34,516 nucleotides of DNA from Candidatus Omnitrophota bacterium (GTDB lineage: Bacteria > Omnitrophota > Gorgyraeia > Tantalellales > Tantalellaceae), in contig WJMG01000020.1 of NCBI GenBank assembly GCA_014728075.1, forward strand, positions 1 to 34,516, in the 5' to 3' direction. The notes under the pieces were generated by a model that was given only the letters and a program-made list of their open reading frames with translations, did not search any database and was not told the DNA's origin. Position 1 is the stretch's first letter. Every line of letters starts with the position of its first letter. Shown in pieces: positions 15,466 to 24,500 of the stretch. A program made the position numbers and the translations under genes.

Positions 15466-18342
15466 ATGAAACATTACAGGATAGAAGTAAAGGATAAACC
15501 CGGGATATACGACGCGGTGGCCGAGGGACTGATGGTCGACATCAGGGACCTGGGCATACGCAGCGTGAAAGATGTGGATTACATACAGGCCTATACTTTC
15601 ACCGGGACGCTGACCCGCAAAGACCTTAAGAAGATCGCCGACGAAATACTTACCGACAAGGTGTCACAGCAGCGGAACATCGCCGGGGGGTTCCCCGGCC
15701 CGGAGAAAGGACGCTCCGTGGAGATCGCGTATAACGCTGGGGTTATGGACCCTGTCGAGGAAAGCGTGCTGAAAGCGGTTAAGGATATCGGCATAAAGGG
15801 CGTGGATTCGCTCAGGACCTCTAAAAAATATATCCTGAAAGGCGCCGTTACCCGTAACGACGCCCGTGTAATAGCCGAGCGATTATTATACAACAAGGTG
15901 ATACAGCATGTCGTGACCGGAAGCGAAGAAGAGAAAGAGATCAAACCTTATCGCTTTGAAAGGGTTGAAGTGGACATCCTGGGAATGGGGGACGCGGCGC
16001 TCAAAAAGCTCAGCATAAAAGGCCAGCTTTACCTCAGTCTTCCCGAAATGCGGGCCATACAGGATTATTTCCGCAAACTCGGCCGGAACCCGACCGACTG
16101 CGAGCTCGAAACGCTTGCCCAGACCTGGAGCGAACACTGCAAGCACAAGACCATGATGGGCGCCATCGACCAGGACGGCAAAAAGTTCAAGAACCTTCTT
16201 AAGGAAACCGTAATGAAGGTCACCCGGGAGCTGAAAAAGCCATGGTGCGTATCGGTCTTCAAGGATAACGCGGGGATAATAGAATTCGACCGCCGCAACA
16301 ATATATGTTTCAAGGTGGAGACACATAACCATCCGTCCGCGCTGGAACCCTACGGGGGTGCTGAAACCGGTGTAGGAGGCGTAATAAGGGACCCTATGGG
16401 GACCGGGCGGGGGGCAAGGCCCATAATCAATACCGACATATTCTGTTTCGGCCTTCCGGACATGGCCGCTTCGAAAGTCCCCAGAGGAGCCCTTCATCCC
16501 AAAAGGGTCCTTAAAGGCGTGGTAAGCGGCGTCAGGGACTACGGGAACAAGATGGGCATACCAACGGTCAACGGGGCGGTATGTTTCGATGAACGATATA
16601 CCGGCAATCCGCTTGTCTTTTGCGGAAATGTAGGCATCATGCCGAAAAAATACTCGACAAAAAAGGTCTCGCCCGGAGAACTCATCGTTGCCGTAGGAGG
16701 AAGGACCGGGAGGGACGGGATACACGGCGCGACCTTTTCCTCCGCCGAACTCACTCACGAATCGGAAACGGTATCGTCCACCGCCGTCCAGATAGGGAAC
16801 CCCATAACCGAAAAAAAGGTCCTCGACACCCTCGTTGTCGCGAGGGACCTCGACCTTTACACCGCGATCACCGATTGCGGCGCAGGGGGATTTTCCAGCG
16901 CCGTCGGCGAAATGGGCGAGGAGACCGGGGCCGAAGTGCACCTGGACAAGGCCCCTCTTAAATACAAGGGCCTCAAGCCCTGGGAAATATGGGTCTCGGA
17001 GGCTCAGGAACGGATGGTGCTTTCCGTTAAGCCTTCCAGGCTCGAACGCCTGATGAAGATATTCGAAAGCGAGGAGGTCGAAGCCACCGTCATAGGCAAA
17101 TTCACCGATACCGGGAAGCTCCGTCTGTTTTACGAGAAAAAACAGGTTGCCGAACTGGACATGGATTTTCTTCACGGAGGCCTTCCCAAAACATCCCGGA
17201 AAGCGGAATGGAAACCGGTCCGGCAGAACAAAAACTCGCTTCCCCGCAGGAAAAAGGATTACACGGGCGACCTGAAAAAGATCCTCTCCAGCTGGAATGT
17301 ATGCAGCAAAGAATGGATAATCCGGCAATACGACCACGAGGTCCAGGGGGGCAGCGTACTGAAACCCCTCGTGGGCCCCGATCACGACGGCCCGGCGGAC
17401 GCTTCGGTCACCCGTCCCGTCTTCAACAGCAACAGGGGAATAGCGCTTTCGAACGGTATAAACCCCCTTTACGGGGACATAGACCCTTACTGGATGGCCG
17501 CCAGCGCCATAGACGAAGCTTTGCGTCAGATAACCGCTGTAGGAGGAGACCTGTCCAGAACGGCGCTTCTGGATAACTTCTGCTGGGGAAACACCGAAAA
17601 ACCGAGGCAGCTGGGCGGCCTGGTGAGAGCCTCCCGGGCATGCTACGACATGGCACGGGTTTTCAAGACACCTTTCATCTCGGGGAAAGACAGCCTGAAC
17701 AACGAGTTCAATACCGGGAAAAAGACAGTTTCCATACCGCCCACGCTCCTTATCTCGGCCATATCGGTTGTCCGCGATGTCCGTAAGACCATATCTTCCG
17801 ATGCCAAAAAAGCGGGAAACCTTCTCTATGTCGTCGGAAAGACCTATCAGGAACTGGGCGGATCCCATTACCATCTGGTCAACGGCAAAAAGGGAGGGGT
17901 AGTCCCGCGCGTGGATCCCGTCAGGGCTTATGATACCATGTCTAAACTCTCCGGGGCGATAACCGACGGGCTGGTCGTTTCCGCTCACGACTGTTCCGAG
18001 GGGGGAATAGCGGTAGCCGTTGCCGAAATGCTGTTCGCCGGAGGCCTGGGAGCCGACATATCCGTTAAACGGGTCCCTAGGCCGGCTTCTTTGGACCGTG
18101 ACGATGTGATACTCTTTTCGGAATCCAACTCCAGGTTCATAGTGGAGATAGATCCCTCGCGGGAACAGGAGTTCCTGAAAAGGATGAAAAAGGTTCCGGC
18201 GGGTTTTCTGGGGACCATAAAGAAAAAGAAAGACCTCGTAGTGACCGGAGCCGGCGGCAAGACCGTAATAAGCTGCGGCACCGCGGCTCTTAAGAATAAC
18301 TGGAAAAAACCTTTCAAAAGGCTGATGCATGAAAAACGCTAA
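15466..18342 (+). CDS. purL: Phosphoribosylformylglycinamidine synthase, PurS-like repeat fused to PurL
   Basis: ATP-dependent amination of FGAR to FGAM in purine synthesis. The N-terminal 155 residues hold two PurS-like units in tandem (about 1-75 and 85-155; compare 'LGIRSVKDV' with 'IGIKGVDSL'). After them comes the PurL linker and two AIRS-type halves: 'TWSEHCKHKTMMG', 'KVETHNHPSALEPYGGAETGVGG' and 'GPDHDGPADASV' in turn, with 'DCSEGGIAVAVAEM' late in the chain. No glutaminase domain is fused; PurQ is the next gene. At 958 residues it is between the small PurL (about 740) and the large single-chain enzyme (about 1300). The start is preceded by GAGAGGT and GGGAGG. It overlaps purQ by 14 bp. 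The 828-aa minus-strand ORF is a shadow. Confidence 0.95.
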   Translation: MKHYRIEVKDKPGIYDAVAEGLMVDIRDLGIRSVKDVDYIQAYTFTGTLTRKDLKKIADEILTDKVSQQRNIAGGFPGPEKGRSVEIAYNAGVMDPVEESVLKAVKDIGIKGVDSLRTSKKYILKGAVTRNDARVIAERLLYNKVIQHVVTGSEEEKEIKPYRFERVEVDILGMGDAALKKLSIKGQLYLSLPEMRAIQDYFRKLGRNPTDCELETLAQTWSEHCKHKTMMGAIDQDGKKFKNLLKETVMKVTRELKKPWCVSVFKDNAGIIEFDRRNNICFKVETHNHPSALEPYGGAETGVGGVIRDPMGTGRGARPIINTDIFCFGLPDMAASKVPRGALHPKRVLKGVVSGVRDYGNKMGIPTVNGAVCFDERYTGNPLVFCGNVGIMPKKYSTKKVSPGELIVAVGGRTGRDGIHGATFSSAELTHESETVSSTAVQIGNPITEKKVLDTLVVARDLDLYTAITDCGAGGFSSAVGEMGEETGAEVHLDKAPLKYKGLKPWEIWVSEAQERMVLSVKPSRLERLMKIFESEEVEATVIGKFTDTGKLRLFYEKKQVAELDMDFLHGGLPKTSRKAEWKPVRQNKNSLPRRKKDYTGDLKKILSSWNVCSKEWIIRQYDHEVQGGSVLKPLVGPDHDGPADASVTRPVFNSNRGIALSNGINPLYGDIDPYWMAASAIDEALRQITAVGGDLSRTALLDNFCWGNTEKPRQLGGLVRASRACYDMARVFKTPFISGKDSLNNEFNTGKKTVSIPPTLLISAISVVRDVRKTISSDAKKAGNLLYVVGKTYQELGGSHYHLVNGKKGGVVPRVDPVRAYDTMSKLSGAITDGLVVSAHDCSEGGIAVAVAEMLFAGGLGADISVKRVPRPASLDRDDVILFSESNSRFIVEIDPSREQEFLKRMKKVPAGFLGTIKKKKDLVVTGAGGKTVISCGTAALKNNWKKPFKRLMHEKR

Positions 18343-19126
18343 GACACTTGTGCTGCGAACGGCCGGCACCAACTGCGACAGGGAAACGGCTTACGCTTTC
18401 GAAAAGGCCGGTTCCGTAACGGACCTTATACACATAAACCGGCTTATCGGGAAAAAGGACCTTTTGTCACGATATCACATACTCGCTATACCCGGCGGGT
18501 TCACCTACGGCGACGATGTGGCAAGCGGCAAAATACTGGCGAACGAACTGCGTTTTTCGCTGAAAGAACAGATAAACGCTTTTGTCCGCGGCGGGAAACT
18601 GATAATAGGCATATGCAACGGTTTCCAGGTACTCGTGAAAATGGGCCTTCTTCCGGGGATAACCGGAAGCCTTAATGTGGAAGCCACTCTGGGCCTGAAC
18701 GATAACGGTGTTTTTACCGCGAAATGGATACACCTTAAGACAGCGCCCGAAAAGACCCACTGCGTATGGGCCAAAGGCCTGCCCGGCATATTGGACATGC
18801 CCATAGCTCACGCCGAAGGCAAATTCATACCACGCACGGGCTCGGTGCTTAAGAGGCTCCGGGACAACGGTCAGATCGTTTTCCGCTATACGGACAGTTC
18901 CGGTACGGCCGCGGGGCCTCCGTATAATCCGAACGGCTCGGTGGACGATATAGCCGGTATATGCGACCCGACCGGAAGGATACTCGGCATGATGCCGCAC
19001 CCCGAAAGGCATATCACGCCTCTGCACCATCCGAACTGGCGAAGGCATAAGGGAGAGGGGGACAAACTCGGTACGGGTATGCAGATCTTCCGCAACGGTG
19101 TAAAATACATTAAGGACAATTTTTGA
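18329..19126 (+). CDS. purQ: Phosphoribosylformylglycinamidine synthase glutaminase subunit
   Basis: Class I glutamine amidotransferase that supplies ammonia to PurL. The N-terminus 'LVLRTAGTNCDRETAYAFE' and 'AIPGGFTYGDDVASGKI' are diagnostic. The nucleophile is C96 in 'GICNGFQVLVKMGLLPG', with the His-Glu pair in 'MMPHPERH'. Length (265) is slightly longer than the Bacillus enzyme and close to archaeal-type PurQ. The start lies 14 bp inside the end of purL, with AAAAGG in place, so the two subunits are translationally coupled. A PilZ gene follows after 25 bp with its own strong ribosome binding site. Confidence 0.95.
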   Translation: MKNAKTLVLRTAGTNCDRETAYAFEKAGSVTDLIHINRLIGKKDLLSRYHILAIPGGFTYGDDVASGKILANELRFSLKEQINAFVRGGKLIIGICNGFQVLVKMGLLPGITGSLNVEATLGLNDNGVFTAKWIHLKTAPEKTHCVWAKGLPGILDMPIAHAEGKFIPRTGSVLKRLRDNGQIVFRYTDSSGTAAGPPYNPNGSVDDIAGICDPTGRILGMMPHPERHITPLHHPNWRRHKGEGDKLGTGMQIFRNGVKYIKDNF

Positions 19127-19151
19127 TATACCAATACAAGGAGGGCGTGTA

Positions 19152-19538
19152 ATGTCTGAAAATTATGAAGAAAAAAGGGAATTCTTAAGGGTTGACCTTG
19201 AAAAGCCCCTGAATTTCAAGACCCTCAAAGGCGAAAAGCTCGTGACCAGACCGGATGTCCTCTCGCGGAACATCAGCGCGTCGGGCCTCCTGCTCAGGAC
19301 TTCCACTGAATCCTCCATACCTCCGTTATCTTCGATAGTATGGATAGAAGTAGACGACAAGATAATGAACATATGCGCCGAGATAGAAGAAGATCTGATA
19401 ATCCACAAGAACGGGATATTCGGACGGGTAGTGAGGATAGCCGAGGGCGAGGAAGGCAAGTCGTACGATGTGGGTATCTGCTTTCTGAGAAAGAAGGACA
19501 TGGCCCCCGAAGACATACAGTCTCTCATTTCCGAATAA
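19152..19538 (+). CDS. PilZ domain protein (c-di-GMP binding)
   Basis: A single PilZ domain fills the 128-residue protein. The binding residues are present: R-x-x-x-R in 'REFLRVD' near residue 9 and N-x-S-x-x-G in 'RNISASGLLL' near residue 38. Together they predict cyclic di-GMP binding. AGGAGG sits 8 bp upstream of the ATG. No output domain or membrane segment is present, so it probably acts by binding a partner. It is followed 14 bp later by a small membrane protein, a possible partner by position only. Confidence 0.88.
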   Translation: MSENYEEKREFLRVDLEKPLNFKTLKGEKLVTRPDVLSRNISASGLLLRTSTESSIPPLSSIVWIEVDDKIMNICAEIEEDLIIHKNGIFGRVVRIAEGEEGKSYDVGICFLRKKDMAPEDIQSLISE

Positions 19539-19552
19539 AAAGAGGAGCTGAA

Positions 19553-19825
19553 ATGGAAACCCTGAAAAATTTCCTTATAGGAATTATCGTAGTGGTCCTT
19601 TCCCTGATACTTCTTCCCGTAGTGCTTCTCATGTGGCCGCTCATTATAGGCATAGGATCGATAATACTGTCTCTTATGCTGGCTGTCCTTTTTGTCGTGC
19701 TTCTTTTCTACCTCATCGTACTGATAGGTTTCCTGGTCCGACAACTGGTCCGCCGAAAGGAACTGGCTCCCGACAGTGATATCGGGGAGATCGAGCAAAA
19801 CCCCGGAGAAGATAAAGAAGATTAA
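19553..19825 (+). CDS. Small two-helix membrane protein, unknown function
   Basis: The ORF track extends this frame upstream into the PilZ gene (161 aa from 19340), but that part is basic out-of-frame sequence. The real start is the ATG at 19553, with GAGGAG just before it, giving 90 residues. Residues about 5-65 are almost entirely hydrophobic ('VVVLSLILLPVVLLMWPLIIG' then 'IILSLMLAVLFVVLLFYLIVLIGF'), making two or three membrane passes. A basic 'RRK' patch and an acidic tail ending 'GEDKED' follow. No family recognised. It lies 14 bp after the PilZ gene and may be co-translated with it. Confidence 0.7.
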   Translation: METLKNFLIGIIVVVLSLILLPVVLLMWPLIIGIGSIILSLMLAVLFVVLLFYLIVLIGFLVRQLVRRKELAPDSDIGEIEQNPGEDKED

Positions 19826-19845
19826 GGCAAAGCTTGGGGCAAAGA

Positions 19846-19863
19846 TACGGCAGGCCTGCCGTA
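19846..19863 (+). repeat. 18-bp perfect palindrome
   Basis: TACGGCAGGCCTGCCGTA is its own reverse complement. It lies in the 65-bp gap between the small membrane protein and the YkgJ-like gene. It could act as an RNA hairpin or as a site for a dimeric DNA-binding protein. No T-tract follows. Confidence 0.55.
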
Positions 19864-19890
19864 CCCGTGCCTCTGAGCTAATCGGACAAC

Positions 19891-20163
19891 ATGGATGACA
19901 GAAGATACGAAATGTATTCCCGCAGGCAGAAAAAGGAATTCGAGGATATCTGTTCAAGGTGCGGAGAATGCTGCGGCGCGAAGGACGACCCCTGCGTCAG
20001 CCTGGCGATGACGAAAGACGGAAAATACTGCTGCCGTGATTATAAGAACCGTCTGGGCCCCCGGAAGACCGTATCGGGCAAAAGCTTTACCTGCGTAACC
20101 ATACGGGAACACATAAACAGCGGTACATTACGGCCCGGCTGCGCTTATCGAAACCTTAAATAA
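19891..20163 (+). CDS. Short YkgJ-like cysteine-cluster protein
   Basis: A 90-residue soluble protein with the CxxCGxCC-type cluster 'CSRCGECC' (C21, C24, C27, C28), then further cysteines in 'DDPC', 'YCCRDY', 'FTCVTIRE' and 'RPGC'. The pattern, including 'DYKNRLGPRKTVSG', resembles the YkgJ/UPF0153 group, which is thought to bind zinc or an iron-sulfur centre; the role is unknown. It is shorter than most members. No Shine-Dalgarno is evident before the ATG, and a second in-frame ATG lies 7 codons downstream. It sits 9 bp before the malic enzyme gene. Confidence 0.78.
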   Translation: MDDRRYEMYSRRQKKEFEDICSRCGECCGAKDDPCVSLAMTKDGKYCCRDYKNRLGPRKTVSGKSFTCVTIREHINSGTLRPGCAYRNLK

Positions 20164-20172
20164 GACCCCGAA

Positions 20173-21435
20173 ATGACACAATTCAATATAAGCAGAGAGG
20201 AAATACTGGAATACCATCTGGGCGGCAAGGTCGGGCTTGCCCTGCTTAAACGCCTGGAGAACCAGCGGGACCTGAGCCTTGCGTACACTCCCGGAGTATC
20301 CCAGGCGTGCCTCGCCATCCGTGATAACGAAAAACTCTCTTACGAACTTACTTCAAAAGGGAACCTGGTGGCCGTAGTTACGGACGGTACCGCCGTGCTC
20401 GGGCTCGGTAACATAGGGGCCCGCGCATCCATACCGGTAATGGAGGGCAAGGCGGTGCTTTTCAAGGCTTTTGCCGGAGTTGACGGCTGGCCTGTGCCCC
20501 TGGAAAATGTCTGCGGGGACGACGGCCGCACGGATGTGGAAAAATTCGTTGAAGCCGTCTCGAGCCTTGCCTGCATGTACGGGGGCATCAACCTCGAGGA
20601 CATAGCCGCTCCGGCCTGTTTCGAGATAGAGGACAGGCTTGATTCACTTCTCGATATACCTGTTTTCCACGATGACCAGTGGGGTACCGCGATAATCACG
20701 CTCGCGGCGCTGGAGAACTATTGCGTACTTTCCGGAAAGGACATAAAAAAGATACGGGTCGTCATAAACGGCGCCGGCGCGGCGGGTCTGAGAATAGCGG
20801 AAATGATAAAGGCCGCCGGTGTTTCAGACTGCTGCGTATGTGACTCAAAAGGCCTGATACACACGGAAAGAAATGACGCGAACAAATACAAGAAGGCCCA
20901 CGCCGTACCTTTTGACGGCAGGGCGGGTCTCGCGGAAGTCCTTTCCGGCGCGGATGTTTTTATCGGGGTTTCCGTGGCGGATTGCCTTACGGAAGAAATG
21001 GCGTCGACCATGTCGGACTTTCCCGCGGTATTCGCCATGGCCAACCCTGACCCCGAAATACGGCCTGAAGCGGCGGCAAAGGCGTTCGAGGGAAGGGAAT
21101 ATGTAATGGCGACCGGTCGCTCCGACTTTCCTAATCAGATCAACAATGTCCTGGGTTTCCCTTTTATCTTCAGAGGCGCTCTCGATGTCAGGGCTACTTC
21201 GATAACCATGGGCATGAAAGTAGCCGCCGCCCGGGCCCTTGCGGCCCTCGCCAGGGAAAGCTCCGTGCCCGCCGCCGTTAAGAACGCTTACGGCAAAGAC
21301 TTCAGTTTCGGCCCGGATTACCTTATACCGACGCCCTTCGATCCCAGAATAAGATCCCGCGAATCCCGTGCCGTGGCGGAAGCCGCGGTTGCTGAGGGCG
21401 TCGCCGGAATAAAAAAGATACCTGCCTACCGATAA
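20173..21435 (+). CDS. Malic enzyme, NAD(P)-dependent (short form)
   Basis: Oxidative decarboxylation of malate to pyruvate. The N-terminal malic domain (about 15-160) has 'LAYTPGVSQACLAI', 'VTDGTAVLGLGNIGA' and 'MEGKAVLFKAFAGVDGWP'. The metal-binding and NAD-binding part has 'EDIAAPACFEIE', 'FHDDQWGTA' and the Rossmann motif 'VINGAGAAGLRIAEM'. 'GRSDFPNQINNVLGFPFIFRG' is typical. The 420-residue length fits the short bacterial form without the phosphotransacetylase tail of MaeB. In 'FHDDQWGTA' the residue after Gln is Trp (W170) where I would expect His in most bacterial malic enzymes. No clear ribosome binding site; it follows the cysteine-cluster gene by 9 bp. Confidence 0.93.
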   Translation: MTQFNISREEILEYHLGGKVGLALLKRLENQRDLSLAYTPGVSQACLAIRDNEKLSYELTSKGNLVAVVTDGTAVLGLGNIGARASIPVMEGKAVLFKAFAGVDGWPVPLENVCGDDGRTDVEKFVEAVSSLACMYGGINLEDIAAPACFEIEDRLDSLLDIPVFHDDQWGTAIITLAALENYCVLSGKDIKKIRVVINGAGAAGLRIAEMIKAAGVSDCCVCDSKGLIHTERNDANKYKKAHAVPFDGRAGLAEVLSGADVFIGVSVADCLTEEMASTMSDFPAVFAMANPDPEIRPEAAAKAFEGREYVMATGRSDFPNQINNVLGFPFIFRGALDVRATSITMGMKVAAARALAALARESSVPAAVKNAYGKDFSFGPDYLIPTPFDPRIRSRESRAVAEAAVAEGVAGIKKIPAYR

Positions 21436-21463
21436 TTAAACATAAAAAAGTCAGCTAATTTTC

Positions 21464-21491
21464 TTGAAAACATTCCTTTTTTTTATATAAT
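21464..21491 (+). promoter_or_regulatory. Sigma70-like promoter of the 1322-residue protein gene
   Basis: TTGAAA (21464-21469), a 16-bp spacer that includes a T-run, and a perfect TATAAT (21486-21491). The predicted transcript start lies about 30 bp before the ATG at 21530. Confidence 0.75.
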
Positions 21492-21529
21492 TAGAACAAT
21501 AAACAGTTTGTTTTAACAGGGGCTATATT

Positions 21530-24500
21530 ATGTTTTCAAGATATTCATGCAATAAAAGATTTTTTATCATACTCATTACGGTGATCTGCTTCCTTTGTAC
21601 GAACATGGCCCCCGCAAAAGCCATGCCGAACCGTAACCTGGGCCCCCAGAGCATATTCAACCCTTTATTTTACAGCGACATCGGACATAAAGCGCTTGTA
21701 AAACACTTCTATCGGTTAAGCACTATTAAAGAACCTTCCGGCGATCACGATATTTTTGCCAGCATACGGGGGATCCCTCTCAGGTTATGCTTTTCGGAAA
21801 AACTTTCACATCTTCCCGGAAAACCGGTAAAATGCGTTCTGGGCAATGATGTTTATCTCGTGATATCCGTTCCTCCCAGAGCTAATTACCCTGGCCGGGA
21901 TATACTCGTTCTAACCCCTGCCGAATACTGCAACGAAGCCGCCGGGATGACAGGCGGGATCAAAACGCCCGGGGACGAACTCGAACGACTTGCCTCTACG
22001 GTCCCTGCGGCTGCCGGGACCCGTTCATTGAGCCCCGCGGACGCGGGCGCCGTCAGGCTTTTAAGTTTTCTGGGATCCGCCGGCTTCAGGGAATTGAGCC
22101 GTTCGATATACAGGCTCCTGGCGTCCGGCAGGGTCTTTCTCTCGGAAAGACCGGACGGGGCCCCTGCGGCAGAGAACACCATATGCCTGCGGGGGGAGGC
22201 CGGCCGGACCGGATACCTGCTTCTTGAAGAGGTCCTGAAAACCTCCGGGTTCGGGAACAGTGCCCTCGGAGAGGCGGAAAAGGCTTTTGAAAGGTTCATC
22301 TCCACCGGGGCGTATGACCTTGAAAGAGAATTCCCCGCGCTTTACGACCTTTTTTCTTCGGTCTTCGGTACCGGAGGCTTCACATTCCCGGACAACTCTC
22401 CGCGGGACGAACACGAAAAAGGCCCTTACGGGCCTTACTTTCAGCCGCCCATAGCTTCGGACACCGAAAGAGCCCCGGACCACAGGCTGCTTAACGCCGT
22501 TCTCAGGACCGCCATAAAACACGGCTTGACAGAGCGTGAAAGGTTCACTCCTTTCGTCCGTCCACCCGGCAGGAGGGATTTTATCGAAGTGTATTCGTAC
22601 GGTCCCGTTACCTCAAGCATTCCGAACGGGCCCAGATTATGGCTCATGAACCACATAATCTGGCAGGCCATCCAGGAAGGTCTTCTGGTGGAAAAGAAAA
22701 GCGACGGTCTTTTCTTTCCGGAAGTGAAAGGGATAACCGTGTGGATACCGTCGAAAGGCACCGCCTCCGCCAATTTCAGGGAACTTTATTTCTCTTTATC
22801 CGAAAAGGCCCGCGGAGAGGTGCGAGAGGCCTTCACCGGTACGGCCAGGAAAAAAAGAGCGGTGTTCCTCAATGAGACAGGCGCCCTTTTCAAGACCAGC
22901 CTCGACGAGCTTGAAAAAGACAGCTGTTATCAGAACATGGACACCTTCACGGCCTTCACTCTTGAGAGTTCCTCTCCGAGAAAGGCCATGGACAGGCAGA
23001 TAAACCGAATACTGCTTAAAAGGAGGATAGCCGCTCTCAGGCTCGGATATCCTTCCTGGGAAAGCATGCCCGCGAACGAGAAACGGGCCGCGATCAGGAA
23101 CGGAAACTCTTATATGTTCAGGCATTTCGGGGACCTGTACGGCGTTTTTACCGACGAGATGCGCAGGGAAGTGGAGGAACTTTTCGCCAAAGAATGCCTC
23201 GGCGACGGAGTGCCTTTGCGGCATGTCAGCAACCTGTTCGCCGACAGCGTGGGCAGGCTCCCCAACATAAGCGGGCACGCCGGCATAAGGAATTCCCGCA
23301 TACATGTAGTGAACGGCACGGGAGACCTAGACGGTCTTATCGCCCATGAAATGAGAGAAATGCTTTTCCATCAGCACTGGATAGCGGGAGTGTCCCCTTA
23401 CGCCAAGTGGGAATATATTCCCGACGAAGAAAAGGACGAAATAGTCGAAAAAGCCCGTTTTATCAAGGAACGGGCTCCCGGCAAAAGGATTCTCAGAAAG
23501 GCCGACCCCGCCTATGGAGAATTCGCCGTCGAAGCCCATACGAGAGCACAGCGCTTCCATCCGGTGCTTAACAGAAAAATACGCGGGGAGCGACTTTCGG
23601 AAGGAACCGAAAAGAAGGAAGACCCGTCGGACTTTTTCCATCCGCCCGCTGCGGCGGGAGGGAAAAAAGGTCCTTACGGGGACAGCCTCCCGGCGCGGGA
23701 AAGCCCGGATATGCCTTTCTCACGGGTGAATGTGGAAAGATACGACCTCCCACTGTCCATCGCGCCCGATGGAGCCAACATCATAGATATCATCGTTTCT
23801 TCTATCAGGTCCACGCTCGGGGAGGACACGCAGTTCGTTCTGATACCCCACGGAAGCCTGCTTTACCTCAGGGATGAAAAAGAAAATATATTATGGGACC
23901 TTGTCTCCGACATGGACTTCGATATCGTGTTTTTCGAAAAGGAAGAATTGCCCCGCGGGACTTATAGGGCCATATGGCTTAACATCAACAGGGAAATGCA
24001 AAATAAAGGCCTGCGCCAAATCCCTGAGGTCGACATAAGCCTCCATCGCATCGACACGGAGAGAGAGGACCCGTTCGACGAGTACGCGCATTATTATCTG
24101 AACCTTTTCACGGAGGTCTTCGCCACTGAAAAAGCCCTGAGGGAATATGACCGATATCTCCGCGCTCCGGACCTTTTGGAGAACATCGAGGAGCATTACC
24201 GGTCACTGTCCACGCTCAGCGACGGAACGATACGGTCACAGAAACTCAATACACCGTTTTTGCGGCGGATAAAAAAACTTAAACGGCTAATACACCTCGC
24301 GTGGATGCGGCGGGACCTGACTGCCCTGGACGGTTTCATCGAGGAACTTACGGACCTTGTCTATGAAAGAAAAAGCGGACCGGACGAGAAAGAATTCGAC
24401 GAAAGGCTTAAAGAGGCGGCGGGGCTCGTGACCCCGGAAAAGGGACGGAAAATGGTAGACCGCATAATCAAGATGAACAAAAAAACGGTCAAGACAGCCC

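Noticed and set aside
15886-18372. 828-aa minus-strand ORF opposite purL
   Set aside because: Same reason: the + strand frame has diagnostic PurL motifs throughout, and the antisense translation shows no recognisable domain.
19340-19825. 161-aa version of the small membrane protein
   Set aside because: The added N-terminal part is basic out-of-frame sequence of the PilZ gene; ATG 19553 has a proper binding site.
23340-23370. Zinc-protease site in the giant protein ('AHEMREMLFH')
   Set aside because: The motif is HExxE, not HExxH, and a proper downstream third ligand could not be placed. It may be another His/Glu site, but a peptidase call is unsupported.
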